Assembly: GCF_022179465.1 (NCBI RefSeq)
Contig: NZ_BPQV01000003.1
Coordinates: forward strand, 248,001-312,000
Reading direction: 5' to 3'
From: Methylobacterium organophilum
Lineage (GTDB): Bacteria > Pseudomonadota > Alphaproteobacteria > Rhizobiales > Beijerinckiaceae
Length of the DNA: 64,000 bases
In this document: positions 57,426 to 64,000 of the stretch, piece after piece
Layout of the letters: every line of letters begins with the position of its first letter
Numbering within the stretch: the stretch's first letter is position 1
Translations under genes and position numbers: made by a program
Notes under the pieces: model-generated
Database searches by the model: none
What the model was told of the DNA's origin: nothing
The model's input: only the letters and a program-made list of their open reading frames with translations

Positions 57426-58222
57426 ATTCACCTCCGCAATCGACGATGGGGCGCGTACGTCTCGCCGTTTTCTTTGGATTTCGTCCCGCGGATCGCGGTG
57501 GTTACACGTCCGCGGATGTCCATGGCTTGTGACCGCGCGTGGCGTCCGATACCGTGGGCGTTCCGCCGCTCCCGAGCGAGGCGGAGCGATGATGCCGGAC
57601 GAAGCGACGGTAGCGGTCGATCAGCCCGGCCCTTGGCTTCGCCCCCCGTCCGCGCCTTCGCCACCACGGTGGCGGCTCTACGATCGCCAGGCCAGCGCTC
57701 TCGCCCACTGGGCGGGGCTCGCCGCCCGGGGCTTGGAACGGCCGATCCGGCGTGGGCCGGCGGGCCAAGCTATCGCGAAAGCTTGTCCCGATTTCCGGCC
57801 TCGCCGAAGGAACGCTCTCAACACAATTTGTCCTGACTTCCCGGGAAGCCTGTCCTTCGAGCGAGCCCGGCTGCCGGACCATGTCTGGGCGTGGCCCGCG
57901 GACGGGCGACGCTCGATGGGCGTGGACGTCCTATCAGCTCCGGCGCCGCCCCTTCCCGGGAGGGCCGACCCGGACGGCCTGCCGTGACCGGCCCCGCTCG
58001 GCGCCCGCCCCGAGGTCCGCCCCGGAGCCCGGCGAAGGGCCCGCCTGCCGTCGGCTCTTCCGCCTCATCCGCCGGCGTCGCGGCACTTCGCGCCGTGCCG
58101 CCGAGATCGGCCTCGACACCACCTCGCTCAGGGGCCGCCCGACGCTCCGGGCGCCTCGCCGCCCGGAGCGCGCCGCCCCGGAAAACGGTCCCGCGGGCCC
58201 GAGCGATCACGGCGTCGGCAGG
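57426..58222. other. Intergenic, holds island repeat copy 2
   Basis: About 800 bp downstream of the ubiquitin-like operon. The repeat at 57778-57862 lies here. Other frames on both strands are Arg/Pro/Ala-rich with no recognisable homology. Confidence 0.55.
57778..57862 (+). repeat. 85-bp island repeat, copy 2
   Basis: Gap-free partner of 53464-53548 in the same orientation, with TGTC subunits at 57784, 57829 and 57851; the first two have the same 45-bp spacing as copy 1. The two copies flank the 4.2-kb stretch with the helical, nuclease-like and secreted-protein genes as direct repeats. Confidence 0.65.
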
Positions 58223-59590
58223 TCACCCCGCCGCGTTCCGGCCCCAGAGGTGCTCGGCCGCCGCGTCCGATTCGGGCTTGGAGCAGAACTCGCAGTGCGG
58301 ATCGCGCGCCCGCCGCAGCCGGCGCCGCCCGATGGGGGCCTTCCAGGGATCGACGGCCCAATAGTTGGTCGCCGCCGCCCCCGCGTTCGAGCGCAGAAGT
58401 TCGACCACCAGCAAGGCGCCGGCCATGCTCGACACGAACGCGAACGGGGCGAGCACCTGCCTGCCTTCCGGTGTCAGCAGTGTCTGTGCGGCGCAGAGCT
58501 GCTTGAAGAGGCTGTCATAGGCCGTGCCCACGATCCCCGCGGGATCGATCTGGGGATGGGCCCGATGGATCCGCCCGGCGGCCTCGGCCGAGATGAAACC
58601 CTCCCTGACCGCGGCGAGGTCGACGCCCAGCCCATCCGCGATCGAGCGCTCCCGCGCGTGCTCGTCGGGAACGTGACGGTAGATGCAGGCCATGCAGGCA
58701 TCCTGCGTGGGCTGCCGGTGCGAGTGCACGACGACGCCGCGCACGTCGGTCGTGGACGCGTCGAGGACCCGGCCCGGAAGCTCCTTCTGGATCCCGCGCC
58801 GCGCGCGCCTGCTGTCGACCGTGACGATGGCCGTGGCGGGCGGCCCCGCGGATTTGCAATAGGCCGAGAAGTCCTGGACGAGTGGTTCGAACGCGAGCTC
58901 GGGGAAGTCGGCCGCGGCGCGCTCGGCGAGCGCGACGGCCTTGTCGCGGCCGACATCCTCGTCGCCCAGGTAGAGGCAGCGGTTGGGATTGCCTGAGCCT
59001 ACCGTTTTCGGGTCGACGATGCGGAGGCGGCCGACGGCGCGCAGGTGGCGCAGGGCGCGAACGAAGCCGTGGGCCACGGCGCCGGCGCCGACGAGCACGG
59101 CGTCCGAGAGATCGACGGTCGTCGCGAGCGCCGCGTCCGGCACGCCGAGCTGGTCGAAGTCCAGCCGGAGCGGGTAGGCGACGGCCGGAAGTGCCGGGTC
59201 GTCGAGCAGCATCCGCAGGGTCGCGGCGGCCGCCGGGCATGCGGCGACGGCGGCCAGCAGGGGATGGGGCGGCGGGCCGCCCGTCCGCCCGACGGGGCGG
59301 ACATCGACGGTGGCGCCGCCGGCGTCGATGGCGGCGTGCAGCCGGGGCAGGTCCGTCCGCGCGGCCGCCTCGCCGATGACGAGTTCGAGCTGCGCCTCCT
59401 CGGCCGGCGAGGTCACCACGCCGACGGTCCGCGCGAGCAGGGCCGCCACTTCCGCCGCCCAGGCGGCGTCCGCGCCGCCGGGAGGAGCGGTGACCAGAAC
59501 CGCCCGGTTGAGGCGCTCGGACGCGTCGTCCTCGTCGCTTCCGAGGATGGCGGCCAGCATCCGGGCGTTCTCTTGGGCGGGCGTGATCAT
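58223..59590 (-). CDS. E1-like (ThiF/UBA) adenylating enzyme of a bacterial ubiquitin-like system
   Basis: A 455-residue E1-like enzyme. The Rossmann ATP site has VLVGAGAVAHGF (168-171), Asp193 in RIVDPKTVG, Asn201 and Arg204 in NPNRCLY, and Lys217 in GRDKA: the ThiF/MoeB/UBA set for adenylating a ubiquitin-like C-terminus. Two CxxC pairs (Cys299/Cys302 CMAC; Cys433/Cys436 CEFC) form the usual zinc site. The N-terminal ~150 residues are a separate alpha/beta domain seen in E1 proteins of multi-ubiquitin operons. The thioester cysteine is not obvious; Cys245 is one candidate. ATG overlaps the JAMM stop (ATGA). Last gene of the operon. Confidence 0.9.
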   Translation of the reverse strand: MITPAQENARMLAAILGSDEDDASERLNRAVLVTAPPGGADAAWAAEVAALLARTVGVVTSPAEEAQLELVIGEAAARTDLPRLHAAIDAGGATVDVRPVGRTGGPPPHPLLAAVAACPAAAATLRMLLDDPALPAVAYPLRLDFDQLGVPDAALATTVDLSDAVLVGAGAVAHGFVRALRHLRAVGRLRIVDPKTVGSGNPNRCLYLGDEDVGRDKAVALAERAAADFPELAFEPLVQDFSAYCKSAGPPATAIVTVDSRRARRGIQKELPGRVLDASTTDVRGVVVHSHRQPTQDACMACIYRHVPDEHARERSIADGLGVDLAAVREGFISAEAAGRIHRAHPQIDPAGIVGTAYDSLFKQLCAAQTLLTPEGRQVLAPFAFVSSMAGALLVVELLRSNAGAAATNYWAVDPWKAPIGRRRLRRARDPHCEFCSKPESDAAAEHLWGRNAAG

Positions 59591-60057
59591 GGCGTCACCT
59601 CGATGCGGATGCGCTCGCCCGGCCGGCGCACATGCTCCCACAGTCCAGCGTCCGAGAGCTCGTAGACCATCGCCTCCTCCAGGAAGGTCCCGGGCGTCGC
59701 CGTCGCGGCGAAGCGCGGCAGCACCAGGGAGAGGGCCCCGCGATGCCGGACGATGGCCCAGGCGTCGTCCGCCTCGGAATGGAACGCCCTGCCCGGATGG
59801 GTATGGACCTGGGCGACGATCTTGAGACGGTGGGCGCGAAGGTGCCCCATCAGCGCGCGCATGCTCGCGGGCGGCAGGTGGAAGTAGTCCTCGGCGGTGG
59901 CCTGCTCGGGTTCGTAGACCTCCTGCACGGGCGTCGGCGCCGCCGAGGCCGAGCGCGCGAGCCAGAGCACGGCGCGCTCCTCGCCGCGCCGCCCCCCGAC
60001 GCGGAGGCGGTCGAGGGTTTCCGCGAGGATGGCGGCGGTGCAAGCGACGGCTGTCAT
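59587..60057 (-). CDS. JAMM/MPN-family metallopeptidase (Prok-JAB, deubiquitinase-like)
   Basis: A 156-residue JAB1/MPN metalloprotease. The zinc motif is complete: Glu26 or Glu27 in GEERAVLWL, then His85-x-His87-Pro in QVHTHPGRAF, Ser94 and Asp97 in HSEADDAW (HxHP-x6-Sxx-D). Such enzymes trim the C-terminus of ubiquitin-like precursors or remove them from targets. Here the precursor ends in GGGG followed by Ala-Arg-Ala, so trimming is the expected job. It overlaps the E2-like stop (60054-60057) and the E1-like start. Cytoplasmic. Confidence 0.9.
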   Translation of the reverse strand: MTAVACTAAILAETLDRLRVGGRRGEERAVLWLARSASAAPTPVQEVYEPEQATAEDYFHLPPASMRALMGHLRAHRLKIVAQVHTHPGRAFHSEADDAWAIVRHRGALSLVLPRFAATATPGTFLEEAMVYELSDAGLWEHVRRPGERIRIEVTP

Positions 60058-60491
60058 CCGACCGCCCTCTTCCAGCAGCGCCAGATCTGGTCGAGGATGC
60101 CGAGCAGATCCAGGCCGGACTGGCCGCGGTAACCGTCCCACCGCTCGCCGACATGGCTGAAGTGGGTGTGGTACTCGCGCGTTCCGCGCATGCAGACGAA
60201 CATGCGGCCGGTCACGGGATGGGGACTGGGGTGGAAGATGCCGCCGGCCCCGGGGGGAGCCTGCGAGAGGTGTTGCCCGGCGGCGTCGAGCAGTTCGACC
60301 GACGGGGGGAGGTCGTCCCAATCGACGCAGGTGAAACGGAGCCTCAGGGGCGCGGCGGTCGGATGCCCGAGGATCACGTCGAGCACGGGATACTCCGCCT
60401 GAAGGACCGTCCAGTTGCGGTGGGCCGCGGTTCGGGAATCGAGGCGGCGCACGTCGCGCTCGAACGCGGCCCGGGAGAGCAGCTCAAGCAC
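60054..60491 (-). CDS. E2-like protein of a multi-ubiquitin operon (Prok-E2 family)
   Basis: A 145-residue protein with GTG start at 60491, overlapping the polyubiquitin-like stop by eight bases. The fold pattern, helix then strands with FTCVDWDDLPPSVELLD and a following GGIFHPSPHPVTGRMFVCMRGTREYHTHFSHVG, resembles the prokaryotic E2 family that accompanies multi-ubiquitin genes. Cys100 in MFVCMRG, near His108 and His110, is the candidate conjugating cysteine. The family lacks classic E2 HPN text, so the assignment leans on gene order. The frame extends further but its upstream part is a shadow of the polyprotein gene. Confidence 0.78.
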   Translation of the reverse strand: MLELLSRAAFERDVRRLDSRTAAHRNWTVLQAEYPVLDVILGHPTAAPLRLRFTCVDWDDLPPSVELLDAAGQHLSQAPPGAGGIFHPSPHPVTGRMFVCMRGTREYHTHFSHVGERWDGYRGQSGLDLLGILDQIWRCWKRAVG

Positions 60492-61200
60492 GGGCGCCCC
60501 CACCGCCCTCGCGGGGCCCCCACTCGATCTCGACCTCGCCGGAGAGCCCGTTCCCGGCAAAGGAGGCGGACGGATCGATGTCGCGGTTGCCGACGGTCGT
60601 GATCCACGTCGCGGTGTCGCCGAGCTCCAGCTTGCGCGCGGCGCGGACCAGCACGTCCGCGACCGGCGTCGTCGCGGGAACCCGCACCGCCCCCTCGGCC
60701 GGGAAAACGCCGCTCGTGGTGAACACGGTCACCAGCACGAAGTCCGGCCGTTGCGCGCGCCGCGAGACGATGTGCTCGACGCCGCGAGTCTCGAACGACA
60801 CCGCGCCGCCGGGCCGCAGGATCTTGTCGGGCTCGTCCTCGCGCTCCAGCACGAGGTCGTGGCCTGCCGGGACGTGCAGGATGGCGAGGAGCTCGTCGAC
60901 CTCGATCCGGCCGTCACCCCAGACCTGGCCGACCTCGTCCACCGTGAAGGAGAAGCTGCGGTCGCTGCGGAAGCCGCGAAACGCGCCGCCTTCCTCGGCG
61001 ACGAGGTCGACCTTGTCGTCCGTGCCCACGAGGTGGGTGCGGCCGCCCCGGACCAGGATGAGCTGGTGCTCGCTCGCGGGCAAGAGGCCGGCCCTGGTGA
61101 GGACCTCACGCCCGGTGACCTCGCCGTCGTCGAAGCGAACCGGGGTGCCGTTCACCGGGAACACGAAGCTGCGGGCCCGCGCGTTATCCATAACCTTCAT
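60484..61200 (-). CDS. Multi-ubiquitin-like protein with three beta-grasp repeats
   Basis: A 238-residue polyprotein of the Multi_ubiq type. Three ubiquitin-like units follow one another: about residues 10-79 (SFVFPVNGTPVRFDDGEVTG, strand-strand-helix), 81-150 (SFSFTVDEVGQVWGDGRIEV) and 151-230 (FVLVTVFTTSGVFPAEGAVR). The C-terminus is WGPREGGGGARA: a glycine run with three extra residues, so the active Gly end needs processing, presumably by the JAMM peptidase. ATG at 61200 follows GGAGACGAGG. Three units rather than one suggest a prebuilt chain or conjugation as a block. First gene of the operon, divergent from the Xre/RES pair. Confidence 0.88.
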   Translation of the reverse strand: MKVMDNARARSFVFPVNGTPVRFDDGEVTGREVLTRAGLLPASEHQLILVRGGRTHLVGTDDKVDLVAEEGGAFRGFRSDRSFSFTVDEVGQVWGDGRIEVDELLAILHVPAGHDLVLEREDEPDKILRPGGAVSFETRGVEHIVSRRAQRPDFVLVTVFTTSGVFPAEGAVRVPATTPVADVLVRAARKLELGDTATWITTVGNRDIDPSASFAGNGLSGEVEIEWGPREGGGGARA

Positions 61201-61316
61201 CCTCGTCTCCACCTGCTGGCGCGCGCCGACGTTCCCGTACACACTCTTGACGGATGACGGCCTTGGACTAAAAGACGCTTTCAGTCTCGGCTGGGACTGT
61301 ATGTATCTGGACTAGG

Positions 61317-61333
61317 TCGGACGTCAAGTCCGA
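61317..61333. promoter_or_regulatory. Inverted repeat in the divergent toxin-antitoxin/ubiquitin-like promoter
   Basis: TCGGAC, GTCAA, GTCCGA: perfect 6-bp arms, 22 bp before the antitoxin start. Nearby direct repeats of TGGAC (61308 and 61337) share the half-site. The 154-bp gap also holds the promoter of the ubiquitin-like operon, so an antitoxin bound here might control both. Confidence 0.6.
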
Positions 61334-61354
61334 TTCTGGACCAGGGAGGGGTTG

Positions 61355-61744
61355 ATGACGAATTCTGCCCACGGCGCCCGGAACGAGGCTGGGTCGTCGC
61401 GGCTCCCTGTGGAGCTCGAAGCGTTCTTCGCGATGGCCGACAGGTGGCACCTGAGCGCCGACGAGCAGATCGCGCTTCTCGGTTCGCCGGCGCGGTCGAC
61501 GTTTTTCAAGTGGAAGAAGGAAGGGGGCAGCATCCCGCCGGACACGACGGAGCGGGTGTCTCACCTTCTCTCGATCTGGAAGGCGCTGCGCATCCTGTTT
61601 ACCGTAGACGAGCGTGGGGACGAGTGGATCAGGGCGCCGAACGAGTATTTCGATGGGGCGAGCGCGCTCGACGTCATGCTCTCGGGGAAATTCGCGGACT
61701 TGTACAAGGTCCGCATCTACCTGGATGCTCAGCGTGGCGGCTGA
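61355..61744 (+). CDS. Xre/MbcA/ParS-family antitoxin (DUF2384 domain)
   Basis: A 129-residue antitoxin. The N-terminal helical Xre-like DNA-binding part covers about residues 20-60 (ADEQIALLGSPARSTFFKWK). The C-terminal toxin-binding domain is near diagnostic: RAPNEYFDGASALDVMLSGK followed by DLYKVRIYLDAQRGG. GGGAGGGG precedes the ATG. It overlaps the RES gene start by 20 bp, the usual antitoxin-first order. Neutralises the RES toxin and represses the operon in known pairs. Confidence 0.93.
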   Translation: MTNSAHGARNEAGSSRLPVELEAFFAMADRWHLSADEQIALLGSPARSTFFKWKKEGGSIPPDTTERVSHLLSIWKALRILFTVDERGDEWIRAPNEYFDGASALDVMLSGKFADLYKVRIYLDAQRGG

Positions 61745-62447
61745 AGATTTTTCCCTGACGACGTGGAAGGGTGACGCGTTCCGCTTGATCCCGTCCCGGT
61801 TTCCGCCCGTGTCCGTCTATGACGGGCTCGTGGCCGACGGCAGGGTCGAGGCCCTCGTCGCGGTCGAGGACATCACGAACCCGCGCCTCCGCTCGATTGA
61901 CCGCCTCGCGCGGCTCCGACCCGGGGTCCCGGCCGATGCCCCGAGGCTGCAGAACTGGAACCACGCGCCCTTCGCCTACGGCAACCCGGAGGGCAGCCGC
62001 TTCTTCGATCACCTGAGGCCGTGCCTGGAACTGGCTGCGGACCGCCAGACCGCGCTCGCCGTGTCGGTGGCGCGTCGCGAGAGGTTTCTCGCCCGGACCC
62101 GTGAGGCGCCCATCGGCCTCGACATGCGCATGCTGCGGACGCCGGCCGAGGGACGCTTCGTGGACCTTCGCCACGTCCCGGCCGATCTCGACGCGAAGGC
62201 GTGCCGCGAGATCGGCGCCCGCGTATCCTCCGAGGCCGACGGGGTTCTCTACCACCCTCCCGAGCGCTCAAGCGCGACGTGCCTGGCCGTGCTCAGGGCA
62301 AGCGTGCTCGGCCGCTCGATCCAGACGGTGCACTACCGGTACGTCTGGACCGGCCGCCGCATCGCCCTCCTCTACGCGTTCGACGACGAGGGGCGCGAGG
62401 TCAGGCCAGAGACCCTGGGCGGCGAGGAGGACGTGCTCGCCGCCTGA
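61725..62447 (+). CDS. RES-domain toxin (NAD+ phosphorylase-type)
   Basis: A 240-residue RES protein of the larger class, with the typical opening FRLIPSRFPPVSVYD (residues 19-33) and LVAVEDITNPRLR. The later FVDLRHVP, VSSEADGVLYHPPERSSATCLAVLRASV and VHYRYVWTGRRIALLYAF segments match RES core strands. Known RES toxins degrade NAD+ by phosphorolysis or hydrolysis and halt growth. ATG overlaps the antitoxin gene by 20 bp. Paired with an adjacent ubiquitin-like operon it may act as an abortive effector; that link is an inference. Confidence 0.85.
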   Translation: MLSVAAEDFSLTTWKGDAFRLIPSRFPPVSVYDGLVADGRVEALVAVEDITNPRLRSIDRLARLRPGVPADAPRLQNWNHAPFAYGNPEGSRFFDHLRPCLELAADRQTALAVSVARRERFLARTREAPIGLDMRMLRTPAEGRFVDLRHVPADLDAKACREIGARVSSEADGVLYHPPERSSATCLAVLRASVLGRSIQTVHYRYVWTGRRIALLYAFDDEGREVRPETLGGEEDVLAA

Positions 62448-62460
62448 GCTCCGCCGCGCC

Positions 62461-62805
62461 TCAGCGCAGCTCGCCTGCCGCCCAACCGTCCAGGCGGACG
62501 AACTCGTGGAACGTGCAGCCGCGAGCCTGGCAGACGACGCTCGGCAGGACCCGGCCCTCCGCCGTGACCGTGTGGTCCTTCAGCACGAGCGCGTGACCCT
62601 GCGAGCAGGTCATCTCGGCCTTGAAGCGCCTCACCGTCGACGGGTGGCAGGCCTTCCAGTGCAGCGGCGGCGGCCTGTCCCCACCGCCGTAGCGGCGGAT
62701 CGTGACCTGTCGGTGCCGCGGTTCAACGGGACGTTCGGTTCGAGGCGCGTCGCCCGAACGGCCAAGCCAGAGACGGCGCAGGAGGGATCGGAGCCAGTCA
62801 AACAT
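62461..62805 (-). CDS. Small zinc-ribbon-like protein, 114 aa
   Basis: No family recognised. The basic N-terminal half (MFDWLRSLLRRLWLGRSG, RQVTIRRYGGG) precedes a Cys/His cluster, MTCSQGHALVLKDHTV then VVCQARGCTFHEF. C-x3-H followed by C-x4-C resembles a zinc-binding treble-clef or ribbon. Convergent with the RES gene (13 bp apart). Zinc ribbons and RING-like treble clefs often accompany bacterial ubiquitin-like systems, so it may belong with the conjugation genes, but nothing proves it. Confidence 0.65.
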   Translation of the reverse strand: MFDWLRSLLRRLWLGRSGDAPRTERPVEPRHRQVTIRRYGGGDRPPPLHWKACHPSTVRRFKAEMTCSQGHALVLKDHTVTAEGRVLPSVVCQARGCTFHEFVRLDGWAAGELR

Positions 62806-63289
62806 GCGGTGTCACCAACATCCACAAGGGCCGTGATTTCGCGAGCGTATGCCGTGCCCTGAGACCGGCCGAACGGTCGGGCACGCCGTCATTACACCAT
62901 GCCGGCGCCCCCGACATCGTGAGGAGCCTGAACGCGGCGCAAGCTGGGGGCCATCGGTCCATCGCCGACAAGCAGGAGAGCCGGCGCTGGGGGGCCGAGC
63001 CCGTTCCCCGGCTGTAGGAGCACAATGGGACGGACTTCGGCGCAGGACGCTTCCCGCGACGAGACCTCAAGCACGGGAGGGCTTCGGCGAGTATTGGGCC
63101 GGTCCCGCGATCTTGCAGCACGCTGCTGCGAAATTGCCTTGGGCCGCCATCCTCTTGCGTCTCTCGGGTTCCCGGGCGGCGGCCGCCGCGTCGCAGGACC
63201 CGGGCGCCCGGTGCGCCCGCCGCGGGCTCTCGGATGGGGCAGCCCCGCACGGTCCGCTCACGTATCCCGCCGCCGAGGCGCAACCTCCG
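62806..63289. other. Intergenic, no gene seen
   Basis: About 480 bp. Minus-strand frames of 146-161 residues cross it but look like shadows (Arg/Pro/Ala/Ser-rich). No repeat copy was noticed here. Confidence 0.5.
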
Positions 63290-64000
63290 TTAGAGCGGGC
63301 GCGCATGCGTCCTGGGAATGCGGCGCCGGAGGTCCCGCGGTACATCCTCCCGGGACCACACCGTCGTGACCTTACGGCCGGCGGTCGCGAAAACCGGCTT
63401 GATGCCGGCCCGGTCGAGGGCTTCCCGCACCCACCGAATGCCGGATCCGATGTCCCTGGCGAGGGCCCCCGTGGTTGCGTACTCGCTCTCGAAGGCCGCC
63501 AACGCATCCTCCGGGACGAGGATCTCCCCGCATGCGGTCGCGGTCCCGGTCAGCAGGCCTTGCCGGACGATCAGGCCGACGACGTCGGACGGCACCGTGA
63601 TGCGCCGGCCGACCTCTGCGAGGGTGAGGCCGCCGCCCCCGCGGGACCGGCGCGCGGCCCTGATGTCCTCCGGGTCGAGGAGGAACCCCGCGAGGCCGGG
63701 CGCGTCCCGCAGGACCGCCCTGACCCGGAGCTGTCCGGCCAAGATCATGGCGCAGGTGCCGCGCACGCCGTCGACCTTGCCGTGCTGGCTGGCGCGCGCG
63801 AGCGGCAGGAGGCCGGCGGGAGCGGCCTCGACGGTCGGCGCTGGGCCGCGGAGTCGGGCCAGCACGGCGTCGATGGCACCCCGGTCGAATACCTCGGCCT
63901 TGATGCCGGCGCGACGATGGATCTCGGCTGGCGGGACGATGCGGGCGGCCACCAGCATCCTGGCCTGTCGCTTGGCCAGCCCGAGCGCGGCGGGCAGGTC
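63290..64000 (-). CDS. DNA-binding protein, C-terminal part (possible TniQ-family), cut by window edge
   Basis: The frame has no stop up to base 64000, so the 236 visible residues are the C-terminal part of a longer protein. Two or three helix-turn-helix-like units are visible: ALGLAKRQARMLVAARIVPP, LTLAEVGRRITVPSDVVGLIVRQGLL, and GALARDIGSGIRWVREALDRAGIKPVFA near the end. The last unit, F-x3-YATTGALAR...GIKPV...W-x2-EDV, resembles the repeated domain at the C-terminus of TniQ-type proteins, which guide Tn7/Tn5053-like transposition. If correct, the island is, or was, a mobile element. The family call is tentative; DNA binding is more secure. Confidence 0.55.
   Translation of the reverse strand, partial: DLPAALGLAKRQARMLVAARIVPPAEIHRRAGIKAEVFDRGAIDAVLARLRGPAPTVEAAPAGLLPLARASQHGKVDGVRGTCAMILAGQLRVRAVLRDAPGLAGFLLDPEDIRAARRSRGGGGLTLAEVGRRITVPSDVVGLIVRQGLLTGTATACGEILVPEDALAAFESEYATTGALARDIGSGIRWVREALDRAGIKPVFATAGRKVTTVWSREDVPRDLRRRIPRTHARPL

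Noticed and set aside
57502-57882. 126-residue minus-strand frame with text like the one at 52919-53683
   Set aside because: Same repeat translated again (RTNCVESVPSARPEIGTSF); similarity is at the DNA-repeat level.
59045-59665. 206-residue plus-strand frame opposite the E1-like gene
   Set aside because: Antisense shadow; the E1-like protein on the other strand has complete ATP-site motifs.
62798-63283. 161-residue minus-strand frame next to the zinc-ribbon-like gene
   Set aside because: Composition is shadow-like, overlaps another start and lacks a recognisable domain or ribosome site.

Overview
The window is GC-rich, densely packed DNA with the gene content and codon style of an alphaproteobacterium, most likely Methylobacterium or Methylorubrum (order Hyphomicrobiales). 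Pointers are lexA beside comEC with a GTTC-N7-GTTC SOS box, double-glycine peptides, sulfonate ABC systems, and long antisense reading frames typical of about 70% GC. The genus is an inference from style, not from a database match. No rRNA, tRNA or CRISPR array was seen.

Layout. 1-4.4 kb is core: the end of comEC, lexA, a 3-oxoacid CoA-transferase pair (scoAB), a small unknown gene and a bestrophin-like channel. 4.6-10.8 kb is a peptide-secretion locus: two paralogous glycine-rich double-glycine precursor peptides around an AraC-type regulator, then an HlyD-type adaptor and a C39-peptidase ABC exporter. 10.8-13.2 kb holds a periplasmic solute-binding protein coupled to a membrane diguanylate cyclase. 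13.3-17.2 kb is a sulfate ABC operon (sbp-cysT-cysW-cysA), then a class III cyclase broken by an 8-bp tandem duplication. 19.5-30.0 kb is an extracellular-polysaccharide cluster: Wzz/GumC protein, WecB-type transferase, deacetylase, methyltransferase, flippase, O-antigen ligase and several glycosyltransferases.

30.9-52.9 kb is an organosulfur region. It has MetY, a 2-oxoglutarate oxygenase, a 58-residue ORF and a beta-carbonic-anhydrase homologue in one overlapping operon. It also has ssuABC, a second sulfonate-binding protein, and two complete paralogous branched-chain-type ABC cassettes (each ordered ATPase-permease-permease-binding protein-ATPase) that flank an OprB-type porin and an NtaA/DszA-type flavin monooxygenase. 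Several promoters share the string TTTCATTGAC, and three sulfur promoters carry a GTTC-N8-GAAC palindrome, which suggests one sulfur-limitation regulon. The last gene, a DszC/SfnB-like acyl-CoA-dehydrogenase-fold protein, is cut off at about 52,855.

From there to the right edge lies an accessory island. It has repeated 20-85 bp elements and two convergent unknown genes, one with a PD-(D/E)xK-like nuclease motif. A compact four-gene bacterial ubiquitin-like conjugation operon follows (triple beta-grasp polyprotein, E2-like, JAMM peptidase, E1-like), then a divergent Xre/RES toxin-antitoxin pair, a zinc-ribbon-like protein and, running off the edge, a DNA-binding protein resembling the C-terminal part of TniQ. 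The ubiquitin-like operon beside the toxin-antitoxin pair and a nuclease-like gene, in an island that has broken a metabolic gene, is the most interesting feature: a candidate mobile defence island.
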